From positions 1,116,001 through 1,180,000 of the forward strand of contig NZ_CBDCEO010000013.1 in NCBI RefSeq assembly GCF_965215815.1: DNA of 64,000 nucleotides, given 5' to 3'. The position numbers and the translations under genes were made by a program. How positions within the stretch are numbered: position 1 is the stretch's first letter; each line of letters opens with the position of its first letter. The notes under the pieces are model-generated. The model had not been told where the DNA came from. It saw nothing but the letters and a program-made list of their open reading frames with translations, and ran no database searches. Origin of the DNA: Poriferisodalis sp965215815. GTDB lineage: Bacteria > Actinomycetota > Acidimicrobiia > Acidimicrobiales > Poriferisodalaceae. This document shows, piece by piece, positions 15,602-23,161 of this stretch.

Positions 15602-18148
15602 ATGAGCGACGACCAACCCGACAGTCCCGAGAGTCCCGACAGTCCCGACACCGGCGTTGGAATCGGCGTGGTGGATGTCGAGATTCAGACCGAGATGGAG
15701 CAGTCCTTCCTGGACTACGCCATGTCGGTCATCACGTCCCGGGCACTGCCCGATGCGCGTGACGGCCTGAAACCGGTGCATCGCAGGATCCTCTGGTCGA
15801 TGTTCGACACCGGCCTGCGACCGGACCGTCCCCACAAGAAGTGCGCCACTGTGGTCGGCGATGTCATCGCCAACTACCACCCCCACGGCGACGGCTCGAT
15901 CTATGACGCGCTCGTTCGGATGGGCCAGTCGTTCAGCCTGGCGAACAAGCTGATCGACCCGCACGGCAACTTCGGCTCGCCGTCGGACCCGCCCGCCGCC
16001 TACCGCTACACCGAGTGTCGCTTGACGAACCTGGCCATGACGATGGCCGAGGGCATCGACGAGCAGACGGTGGACTTCGCTGCCAACTTCGACGGCTCCC
16101 GTACCGAGCCGCTGGTGATGCCGTCACGTTTCCCGAACCTGCTGGTCAACGGCAGTCAGGGCATCGCGGTCGGCATGGCCACCAACATCCCCACGCACAA
16201 CCTCGGCGAGATCATCGACGCCACGATCCATCTCATCTCCAATCCCGACGCCACCGTCGAGGACCTGATGGCGTTCGTGCACGGTCCCGACTTCCCGACG
16301 GGCGGCCGGATGCTGGGCCGAGCCGGCGCACGCGAGGCGCTGACGACGGGCCGCGGCTCGGTGAAGATGCGCGCCCGGGCCGAGATTGTCGACCACGGCA
16401 GGCGGTCGAGCATTGTGGTGACCGAGATTCCGTACCAGACCTCCGTCGAGGGCATCGAGCGCAAGATTGCCGATGCGGTGAACCGCAAGGTCATCGACGG
16501 CATCACCGAGCTGCGCAACGAGTCCGCAAAGGGCAAGACGCGCTTCGTGATCGAGCTGCGGCAGTCCGCGCCGGCCAATGTGGTGCTCAACAATCTGTGG
16601 AAGCACACGCCGCTGCAGTCCAGCTTTGCGGTCAACATGGTGGCGCTCGTGGACGGGGTGCCACGCACGCTGAACCTTCGCAGTGCGCTGGTCGCCTATG
16701 TCGACCACCAGATCGAGGTGGTGACGCGGCGCAGTCAGCATCGCCTGGACGTGGCGCGTGCTCGATCGCACATCGTGGAAGGTCTGCTGCGAGCGCTGGA
16801 CCTGATCGACGAGATCATCGCCCTGATACGCGCCAGTGCGGATCGCGCTGCCGCGCTCGAGGGCCTGTGCGCTGAGCCGATGTCGTTCAGTGGCGAGCAG
16901 GCGAACCACATTCTCGACATGCAGCTGAGCCGCCTCACCCGGCTGGGCCGCACCCGATTGACCGACGAGCTGGCTGAGCTGACACGCACTATTACCGAGC
17001 TGGAAGCCATCCTCGGCGACGATGCGCGCCTGCGGCAGGTGATCATCGACGAGCTGAGCGCGTTGCGTTCAAATCACGCAATTCCCCGTCGCACCGAGAT
17101 CGTCTTCGACCCGGGCGACATGGACGCCGAGGACCTCATCGACGACGAGCCGTTGGTGGTGACGCTCACCCGCGAGGGCTATGTGAAGGCCACTTCGCCT
17201 GACATGTTCCGCACCCAGGGTCGCGGCGGGCGTGGCGTGCAAGGCGCCCGGCTCAAGGAAGACGATGTCGTGGACCGTGTGATGCTCACAACGGCACACG
17301 CATGGCTGCTGTGCTTCACCAACCGCGGCCGGGTGCACCGGCTGAAGGCCTACGAGGTGCCGCTCACGAACCGCACTGCGCGGGGGACCGCGCTGGTGAA
17401 CCTGCTGCAGTTGGCCTCTGGCGAGCGCGTCGAGGCGGTGGTGGAGGCGCGGGAGTTCCCCTCGGACCGGTACCTGATGTTCATCACGCGCCAAGGTCTG
17501 GCCAAGAAGACTGCGCTGAGCGCGTACGAGAACATTCGCTCCAATGGCCTCATTGCGTTGAGCCTGCGCGACGGCGACGAGTTGGTGCGTGTGCTCGAGA
17601 CTTCGGGCGACGACGACGTGATGATCGTGTCGCGAGCGGGTCGGGCCATCCGGTTCTCCGAAGACGATGTGCGTTCGATGGGCCGAGTTGCAGCCGGCGT
17701 TCGGGGCATGCGCCTGCGCGGTGACGACACTGTGGCTGCTGCTGATGCGCTGTCGCCTGGCGATGAGCGTGACCTGCTGGTCGTGGCGAGCACCGGGACT
17801 GCCAAGCGCACCGCTGCGGCGCTGTTCAGGTGCAAGGGACGTGGCGGTCTGGGCATGATCGCTGTCAAGATGCCGGACGCCGAGGCTCATGTCGTGGGTG
17901 CGCGACTGGTCGGCCCCGACGATGAGGTGCTGCTGGTGTCGTCGAGCGGTGTGCTTATCCGCACTCGCGTGTTGGACATTTCTCAGCAGGGCCGCGCAGC
18001 TTCTGGCGTGCGGGCAATGGCCCTGGGCGACGGCGAGACCGTGGTGGCGATTGCCCCTGTCGACCTTGAGGTCGACGAGCCCGAACTCGATGATGTCGGC
18101 ACGGAATCTGGCGAAATCTCTTCGGACGAGGAGAGCCCACCGGCATAA
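15602..18148 (+). CDS. gyrA: DNA gyrase subunit A
   Basis: 848 residues. The catalytic tyrosine is Y136 in YRYTECRL. The quinolone-determining region reads HPHGDGSIYDALVRMGQ, with Gly at the position of the mycobacterial Ala90 and Ser at 91. The GyrA-box is QGRGGRG near residue 539, confirming gyrase rather than topoisomerase IV. The extreme N-terminus has three 9-bp repeats (15623-15649) encoding Ser-Pro-Asp/Glu units, and the C-terminus is acidic. It follows gyrB by 36 bp. Confidence 0.97.
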   Translation: MSDDQPDSPESPDSPDTGVGIGVVDVEIQTEMEQSFLDYAMSVITSRALPDARDGLKPVHRRILWSMFDTGLRPDRPHKKCATVVGDVIANYHPHGDGSIYDALVRMGQSFSLANKLIDPHGNFGSPSDPPAAYRYTECRLTNLAMTMAEGIDEQTVDFAANFDGSRTEPLVMPSRFPNLLVNGSQGIAVGMATNIPTHNLGEIIDATIHLISNPDATVEDLMAFVHGPDFPTGGRMLGRAGAREALTTGRGSVKMRARAEIVDHGRRSSIVVTEIPYQTSVEGIERKIADAVNRKVIDGITELRNESAKGKTRFVIELRQSAPANVVLNNLWKHTPLQSSFAVNMVALVDGVPRTLNLRSALVAYVDHQIEVVTRRSQHRLDVARARSHIVEGLLRALDLIDEIIALIRASADRAAALEGLCAEPMSFSGEQANHILDMQLSRLTRLGRTRLTDELAELTRTITELEAILGDDARLRQVIIDELSALRSNHAIPRRTEIVFDPGDMDAEDLIDDEPLVVTLTREGYVKATSPDMFRTQGRGGRGVQGARLKEDDVVDRVMLTTAHAWLLCFTNRGRVHRLKAYEVPLTNRTARGTALVNLLQLASGERVEAVVEAREFPSDRYLMFITRQGLAKKTALSAYENIRSNGLIALSLRDGDELVRVLETSGDDDVMIVSRAGRAIRFSEDDVRSMGRVAAGVRGMRLRGDDTVAAADALSPGDERDLLVVASTGTAKRTAAALFRCKGRGGLGMIAVKMPDAEAHVVGARLVGPDDEVLLVSSSGVLIRTRVLDISQQGRAASGVRAMALGDGETVVAIAPVDLEVDEPELDDVGTESGEISSDEESPPA

Positions 18149-18157
18149 GGTCGCTCG

Positions 18158-18691
18158 ATGATGTCGGCTGTGCTTGTTTACGTCTCGCCTGTCTCGCCTG
18201 TCTCGCCTGTCTCGCCTGTCTCGCCTGTCCGGCGTTTCCGGCAGAGCCAGTGCGGTCAGACCGCGTTGCCGGTGGCGCTGCTGGCGTTTGGGCTGCTGGT
18301 CGGATTGGGCCTCGTCGCTCGCTGGGGTCATGCTGCGCTGGCGAGTTCGCGTGCTCAGGCCGCCGCTGACGCGGCAGCGCTGGCGACGCTGACTGTGGCG
18401 GATCTCAGCGAGGTTCCCCACGGTGTGCTGCCCGATGACGGCGCGGCAACGGCCGTCGTTCGCGATGCAGGCGGGACACTGCTCGCCTTTGATCTCCACG
18501 TCAGTGGCAGCACTGTGCAAGTCGAGGTCGTCGTGGAGCTCGGCGGCCAGCGCGCGGCGGCAGCCGCGGCGGCACAAGTACCGCTACCGCTACCGGTGCC
18601 GTTGGGCCCGGTGCCGGTGCCGGTGCCGTTGTCGTTGGGCCCGGTGCCCGGCCGGCTGCCCGGTTCCCCTGACGGGCTGTCTGGCGGCTGA
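18158..18691 (+). CDS. TadE/Rv3654c-like pseudopilin-type membrane protein
   Basis: 177 residues. The core QCGQTALPVALLAFGLLVGLGLVARWGHAA then SSRAQAAADAAALA is the TadE/TadG-like pattern: Gly and a hydrophobic helix followed by AAxxAADAAALA. Segments are given only as landmarks. Such proteins in Actinomycetota accompany Flp-pilus or secretion genes, but none are present here. The N-terminus contains a five-unit SPV repeat encoded by a 9-bp tandem repeat, and the C-terminus is rich in Pro-Leu-Pro-Val repeats, suggesting an exported, variable-length protein. The position after gyrA may be coincidental. An alternative start downstream of the SPV repeat is possible. Confidence 0.7.
   Translation: MMSAVLVYVSPVSPVSPVSPVSPVRRFRQSQCGQTALPVALLAFGLLVGLGLVARWGHAALASSRAQAAADAAALATLTVADLSEVPHGVLPDDGAATAVVRDAGGTLLAFDLHVSGSTVQVEVVVELGGQRAAAAAAAQVPLPLPVPLGPVPVPVPLSLGPVPGRLPGSPDGLSGG
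18182..18226. repeat. Five-unit 9-bp tandem repeat GTCTCGCCT
   Basis: Five perfect copies of GTCTCGCCT encode (Ser-Pro-Val) repeats at the start of the TadE-like gene. Because the unit is a multiple of three, copy-number change would lengthen the protein without shifting frame. A related 9-bp repeat (AGTCCCGAC) occurs in the gyrA 5' end. Confidence 0.9.
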
Positions 18692-18708
18692 CTCCTACAC
18701 TGCGAAGC

Positions 18709-19404
18709 GTGGCCGATCCGACATCGGGTGGGGCGCCGCCGTCGCCGGAGCCGAGCGGACCAACTCCCACCGACGAGCTGTTTGCTGAAGCGCTGGGCAT
18801 TACCCCGGCGGGTCGCTCCCGACGCCGCCGTGCTCCGGTGCCCGACACCGCGTCGCCCGGTCCAGGTGCCCCCCCTCAGATACCGCACGCGCCACCGGGC
18901 CAGATTCCGCAGGCGCCGAGCCATGCGCAGCCAGGTCAGGTTGCGCCATCCCATGCGCCGCCGGGCCACGATGCCCCGCCCCCTGCGCAGGAAATGGAGC
19001 CCGTCCGCTGGAAATGGCTCAGCCAGCGCCGGGCGCGAGTGCGGCGGACGCACCGGATCCTTCGCCACATCGATCCCTGGTCGGTCTTCAAGGTGTCGGC
19101 TCTGCTTTATGCCTGCCTGTACGTAGCGGTGGTGGCCGCGGGCGTGCTGCTGTGGAATGCGGCTCAGCGGTCGGGTCTGGTCGACAAGGTGGAATCGTTC
19201 ATCACAGAAGTGGGCTCCTACGAGAGCTGGACGATCAACGGCATGGTCATTTACCAGCGCGCCCGGATCATCGGTCTCATCGCCGCCACCGTCGGTGTCG
19301 CCTTCAACGTGGTGATGGCAATCATGTTCAACCTGATCAGCGATCTCACCGGCGGCGTGCGTGTCACGGTGCTCGAGGACGAGCGCCGCCCGCCTGCCCG
19401 CTGA
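18709..19404 (+). CDS. DUF3566 transmembrane protein
   Basis: 231 residues from a GTG. The first 100 residues are Pro/Ala/Gln/His-rich and disordered. The DUF3566 domain begins at VRRTHRILRHIDPWSVFKVS and carries two TM helices (about 127-147 and 187-210) around an extracytoplasmic loop ending in SWTINGMVIYQRARI. This is the protein regularly encoded downstream of gyrA in Actinomycetota (Rv0007 in M. tuberculosis), with no settled function; links to cell envelope and division have been proposed. It ends 63 bp before tRNA-Ile. Confidence 0.9.
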   Translation: MADPTSGGAPPSPEPSGPTPTDELFAEALGITPAGRSRRRRAPVPDTASPGPGAPPQIPHAPPGQIPQAPSHAQPGQVAPSHAPPGHDAPPPAQEMEPVRWKWLSQRRARVRRTHRILRHIDPWSVFKVSALLYACLYVAVVAAGVLLWNAAQRSGLVDKVESFITEVGSYESWTINGMVIYQRARIIGLIAATVGVAFNVVMAIMFNLISDLTGGVRVTVLEDERRPPAR

Positions 19405-19467
19405 GTGCTCGAGGGGAGTTCGCACTTGGATATGCCCGCCGGCGGGCTGTAGTGTGAGCGACTTCGC

Positions 19468-19541
<74 letters not shown>

Positions 19542-19558
19542 CACAATCCGAAGCGGTC

Positions 19559-19699
19559 ATGGTGAGTTTTCTTCGCAGAGTGCTGCTCGCCAGCGTCGTC
19601 GGCGGGCTGGTCACCATCATTCTGCGACTGCGTTTTTCCCAAGACGTGCCTCGGCGTGAGGGCAGCTGGCGTGAGCTTTCTGGGCCCGACCTGCGGTGA
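19559..19699 (+). CDS. Small single-pass membrane protein (46 residues), hypothetical
   Basis: An ATG-initiated frame encoding 46 residues, beginning MVSFLRRV, with one strongly hydrophobic helix (VLLASVVGGLVTIILRL) followed by a charged tail ending ELSGPDLR. It fits neatly between tRNA-Ile and the downstream dehydrogenase gene, 15 bp before its start. The basic-hydrophobic-polar layout suggests an N-in, C-out membrane miniprotein. I do not recognise a family. Confidence 0.5.
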   Translation: MVSFLRRVLLASVVGGLVTIILRLRFSQDVPRREGSWRELSGPDLR

Positions 19700-19714
19700 T
19701 CGGATGATTTTTCG

Positions 19715-20701
19715 ATGAACTCGGCAGCAGTCATTGGCGCGGGAGCGGTCGGTCAGCGCATCGCCCGGCAGCTGGCCTCTCGAGAGGATGTGGATCTCCT
19801 AGTGCTGGGCTCGCGCCACCCCGCCCGGTTGCGTGGGTTTGCCTCGCAGTTGCTTGACGTGGATGTCGAGGTCGTGGAACCGGGCGCGTTGCCCGAAGTC
19901 GATGTCGTGGTACTCAGCCTGCCGAGCGGTGGCCACACTGCGCTGGCGGAGAAGGCCCTTGAGCGCGGCGCCCACGTGGTGTCGCTTTCGGGCGCCGTCA
20001 CCGATGTGGAGAAATTGCTTGAACTCGACAAGCGGGCCAAGAACGCCAAGAAGTCCGTGGTGGTCGGGGCGGGTTTCTCGCCCGGGTATAGCTGCTTGCT
20101 GGCACGCCACGGCGCTGCGCAATTCGACGTGGTGACTGAGATTCACATTGCTCGTGTGGGCACGGGAGGTCCTGCCTCCCAGCGCCAACTGCACCGTGCC
20201 CGGACTGGGACCTCGATCGACTGGCGGGACGGGGATTGGCGCCGCCGCCGGGGCGGCTCGGGCCGGGAGCTGGTGTGGTTTCCTGATCCGCTCGGTGCGC
20301 ACGACTGCTACCGGGCTGCGCTCTCGGACGCACTGCTGCTGGTGCCGGCATTCAACGACATCGAACGGGTGACGGCGCGTGTTGCGGGCACCCGCCGCGA
20401 TCGCCTGACGGCGATGCTGCCGATGCTGCGCCCACCCCATCCCGAGGGCGGGCCTGGGGGAGTGCGCGTTGAGTTGCGAGGCATTCGGGACGGCCGCCAC
20501 TGCACCGATGTGCTCGGTGTAATCGACCATCCGAGCGCGGCGGCGGCCGCGGTGGCCGCGACTGCCACGGGATGGGCACTGGCCGACGAGCTGCCCTCGG
20601 GGGCGTGGGGGCTTGGCATGCTCGACGAACCGCTGCCGTGGCTAGCGGAGTTGGCTGAACGTGGCGTGCGCGCCGCTGCCTACGAGGGCGCCCGCCTGTA
20701 G
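19715..20701 (+). CDS. Saccharopine dehydrogenase-like NAD(P)-binding protein
   Basis: 328 residues. The Rossmann fold opens with AAVIGAGAVGQRIARQLA; DVVVLSLPSGGHTALAEKALERG and HVVSLSG follow as in the saccharopine dehydrogenase/homospermidine synthase-like superfamily. The second half (VGAGFSPGYSCLLA, then an alpha/beta domain) is also typical. The substrate cannot be assigned. It probably follows the 46-residue ORF in a short operon. Confidence 0.7.
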   Translation: MNSAAVIGAGAVGQRIARQLASREDVDLLVLGSRHPARLRGFASQLLDVDVEVVEPGALPEVDVVVLSLPSGGHTALAEKALERGAHVVSLSGAVTDVEKLLELDKRAKNAKKSVVVGAGFSPGYSCLLARHGAAQFDVVTEIHIARVGTGGPASQRQLHRARTGTSIDWRDGDWRRRRGGSGRELVWFPDPLGAHDCYRAALSDALLLVPAFNDIERVTARVAGTRRDRLTAMLPMLRPPHPEGGPGGVRVELRGIRDGRHCTDVLGVIDHPSAAAAAVAATATGWALADELPSGAWGLGMLDEPLPWLAELAERGVRAAAYEGARL

Positions 20702-20758
20702 CTCAGCCGCAATTGCAACCGAGCTGCCGTGCCGGTCCAGTTCAGCGAGCCCAGCCGG

Positions 20759-21496
20759 TCAGATGCGCACTTCGCGTTGCCAGTCCTCGAGCAGTTCGTA
20801 GTTGCCGAACGTGTCGAGTGTCTCGGGACCCATGCGGCCCCATACGAACAGCATCAAGTCCTGCGCTGACCCCCGGGCGGCCACATCTGACTTGCGGTGC
20901 GCATGCTCGACCTCAAGGCCTTCGGATGTGCGGGTGATGACCCATTCGCCGTCGGCATCGGTGGCGTGCAGGTGGATGGTCTCGCCGTTGCCGGCGAAGA
21001 CCGTCGGCTGACGCACCGGCAGGAAGAAGTCGAAGACTTCGTCGATGCCGTCGACGGCCGCGGAGGCATCGATCGGATTCGGTGTGCCGTCGAACGCGGA
21101 TTCGGCGTCCCAGCGGTGCATCACGGCTTCGTTGGCCATGCGTCGCTGCCAGAATCCCATGGTCTGGTCGCGGGGGTTGAAGCTCCAGTAGGGATCACTG
21201 GGGTTCCGAGCTGCGAGTTCGTCGGTGAGGCGGGCGAGGGCATCGGCATGCCATTGCGACAGCGTGCAGTCGGGCTGGATGATGCTGTCGCGGTCGACGG
21301 GGCCGCCCGCGGCGATGCTGGAGCCGACGAACGTCCACACTCCGGCGCAGTGACCGATCAGCCCCTCGAGGTCCCAACCGGGGCATTCGGGGATGGGCCG
21401 CTGCCAGTCGCCGGGCGTGCTGTCGGCCCGGGCGGCGATCTCATTGAGCCGCCGACCCTCTGTTTCCTGCCACTGTGCGTACCCTTGCTGCGTCAT
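20759..21496 (-). CDS. Maleylpyruvate isomerase family, mycothiol-dependent DinB-fold protein
   Basis: 245 residues. The N-terminal DinB-like metal-binding domain shows PECPGWDLEGLIGHCAGVW (metal-ligand His in GH), then RRMANEAVMHRWDAE with further His ligands; the C-terminal domain is the actinobacterial MDMPI_C type. Family members are mycothiol-dependent isomerases or transferases; the actual substrate is unknown. The start codon overlaps the divergent lgt start (CATG), so the two genes share their 5' edge. Confidence 0.82.
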   Translation of the reverse strand: MTQQGYAQWQETEGRRLNEIAARADSTPGDWQRPIPECPGWDLEGLIGHCAGVWTFVGSSIAAGGPVDRDSIIQPDCTLSQWHADALARLTDELAARNPSDPYWSFNPRDQTMGFWQRRMANEAVMHRWDAESAFDGTPNPIDASAAVDGIDEVFDFFLPVRQPTVFAGNGETIHLHATDADGEWVITRTSEGLEVEHAHRKSDVAARGSAQDLMLFVWGRMGPETLDTFGNYELLEDWQREVRI

Positions 21497-22529
21497 GGCT
21501 GTTGGCTCTCTCTTTCCGATCGCTGGTGCGCTCGCGGCGATCCCGAGCCCGTCGCGCAGCTACATCTCGCTCGGACCGCTCGACATTCGAGCCTATGGCG
21601 TTGCTATTGGCTTGTCCGTGCTGGTTGCGGTGTGGATCACCAGCCGCCGCTGGCGCCGGGCTATTGCTGGCCAGGACGCTTCGTACGTGGTCGGCGCGAG
21701 CGATCTTGTCGGGACGCTCGCGGTCTGGGTTGTGCCAGCCGGCCTCGTCGGCGCCCGGCTGTACCACGTCATCACGGACTTCGATCGCTATCGGGACAGC
21801 CTCGGCGACATTCCCAAGATCTGGCATGGCGGCCTGGGCATTTGGGGCGGGATCTCGGGTGGCGTCCTGCTAGCGGTGTGGATGCTGCGCCGCGGCGGGC
21901 ACAGCACCCCGACGATGCTCGACGCACTGGCACCGGCGCTCGCTGTGGCCCAGGCCATCGGCCGGCTGGGGAACTGGTTCAACCAGGAGCTGTACGGGCG
22001 CCCCACCGATCTTCCGTGGGCACTTGAGATCGACCAGGCACATCGTGTCGCCGGTTACGGCCTTGAAGAGACGTTTCATCCGACGTTCGCCTACGAAGCC
22101 CTGTGGAATCTGGCGCTGGCAGCGACGCTCGTCTGGGTGGTTCCCAAGGCGCTGCCCCGCCTGCGCACCGGCTACCTGTTCGCGGCATACGTGTTCGGCT
22201 ACACCGCCGGGCGTGTCTGGATCGAACTGCTCCGCATCGACAACGCCACCGAGCTAGGCGGCCTGCGCATCAACGTCTGGACCAGCATCGTGGTCGGCCT
22301 AGCAGCACTAGCCGCACTATTCGTAGGCCTGCGCCCCGCCCCTGCCGCTGAACTCGCTCCCGCAGCCGATCCAGACGACGGTGGGCGGGTGACTCCCGAT
22401 CCAGACGACGGTGGGCGGGTGACTCCCGATCCAGACGACGGTGGGCGGGTGACTCCCGATCCCGCGCCGATCAGCGAGAGGATTTCCGCTGTCGGCGACG
22501 TCGAAGATCCCGACGATCCGGTCCGCTGA
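21495..22529 (+). CDS. lgt: Prolipoprotein diacylglyceryl transferase Lgt
   Basis: 344 residues, multi-pass. Lgt adds diacylglycerol to lipobox cysteines of preprolipoproteins. Family marks are GPLDIRAYGVAI, RLYHVITD, GGLGIWGG and the signature GRLGNWFNQELYG near residue 155, with HPTFAYEALWNL later. The ATG at 21495 is the only start consistent with the N-terminal strand and overlaps the start codon of the minus-strand neighbour. The C-terminus carries three perfect decapeptide repeats (DPDDGGRVTP) and an acidic end, beyond the catalytic core. Confidence 0.95.
   Translation: MAVGSLFPIAGALAAIPSPSRSYISLGPLDIRAYGVAIGLSVLVAVWITSRRWRRAIAGQDASYVVGASDLVGTLAVWVVPAGLVGARLYHVITDFDRYRDSLGDIPKIWHGGLGIWGGISGGVLLAVWMLRRGGHSTPTMLDALAPALAVAQAIGRLGNWFNQELYGRPTDLPWALEIDQAHRVAGYGLEETFHPTFAYEALWNLALAATLVWVVPKALPRLRTGYLFAAYVFGYTAGRVWIELLRIDNATELGGLRINVWTSIVVGLAALAALFVGLRPAPAAELAPAADPDDGGRVTPDPDDGGRVTPDPDDGGRVTPDPAPISERISAVGDVEDPDDPVR
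22368..22457. repeat. Three perfect 30-bp tandem repeats in lgt
   Basis: Units at 22368-22397, 22398-22427 and 22428-22457 are identical and encode DPDDGGRVTP three times in the cytoplasmic or extracytoplasmic tail of Lgt. Identity at the DNA level indicates recent expansion; the unit length keeps the frame. Confidence 0.95.
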
Positions 22530-23161
22530 CTTGGAGGCCTCCCAGCGCCTCACTTGTCAGCCGGACTTCACTCTCGCAGCGTCGAGGGATGTCCTCACCG
22601 CCAGCAGAGCTTCATAGCGCAGTTTGGTCGCGCTCTGGGGTGGGGTGGGGGTCATATCGGTTGAAGTACGTCGGGGATATCGGTAACGGCTTCACTCGTA
22701 GGCCAGTTCTGAATTTGTCGCGTTCAGCCGTCTCCATTGCTTGCACGTCCGCGACGATGGCCCGAAACGCCGCAAGAAATCGACGTTTCTAGGCGGTCTG
22801 CAATCTCGCATAGTCGCGTTTGAATGCGAAGGCTCCGCGTTGCGTTGGCACTGTCGTTGCTAGTCGGGGAACTCGTCGGGGGTCAAGCACTCCCGGTGCG
22901 CGAAGGCTCCGCGTTGCGTTGGCACTGTCGTTGCTAGTGCTGTGACCACAATCGTTCGCGCTGCTGCTCGGTGTGGTGTTGGTAGGGGTGTCGTTCGCGC
23001 TGCCGGGTGTGTCGTTGGGGTTGGCGTCGGTGGGTGTGTCGCCAGCCGCGAGGGGGTGGATCACGGTCACGGTGGTCCTGTCGGTGTTGTGTCGTCGATC
23101 GGGCCCTCCGTGGCGAAGTCAGACGCAGAGCAATGCCCTGAGGTCGCTGCTGGGATCACGG
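22530..23161. repeat. Non-coding region with direct repeats downstream of lgt and the HNH gene
   Basis: 632 bases between the convergent lgt and DUF222/HNH genes, with no recognisable gene. It contains a perfect palindrome GGAGGCCTCC just after the lgt stop, a perfect 39-bp direct repeat (22826-22864 and 22900-22938, period 74), and a 22-bp direct repeat (23058-23079 and 23153-23174, period 95) whose second copy spans the HNH stop codon. A minus-strand frame of 93 codons across it is Thr/Asn/Asp-rich and looks like decayed 3' sequence of the HNH gene rather than a gene. Confidence 0.7.

Noticed and set aside
17069..18577. 502-codon open frame on the minus strand opposite gyrA
   Set aside because: Antisense shadow of a high-GC gene; no domain, and gyrA is certain on the other strand.
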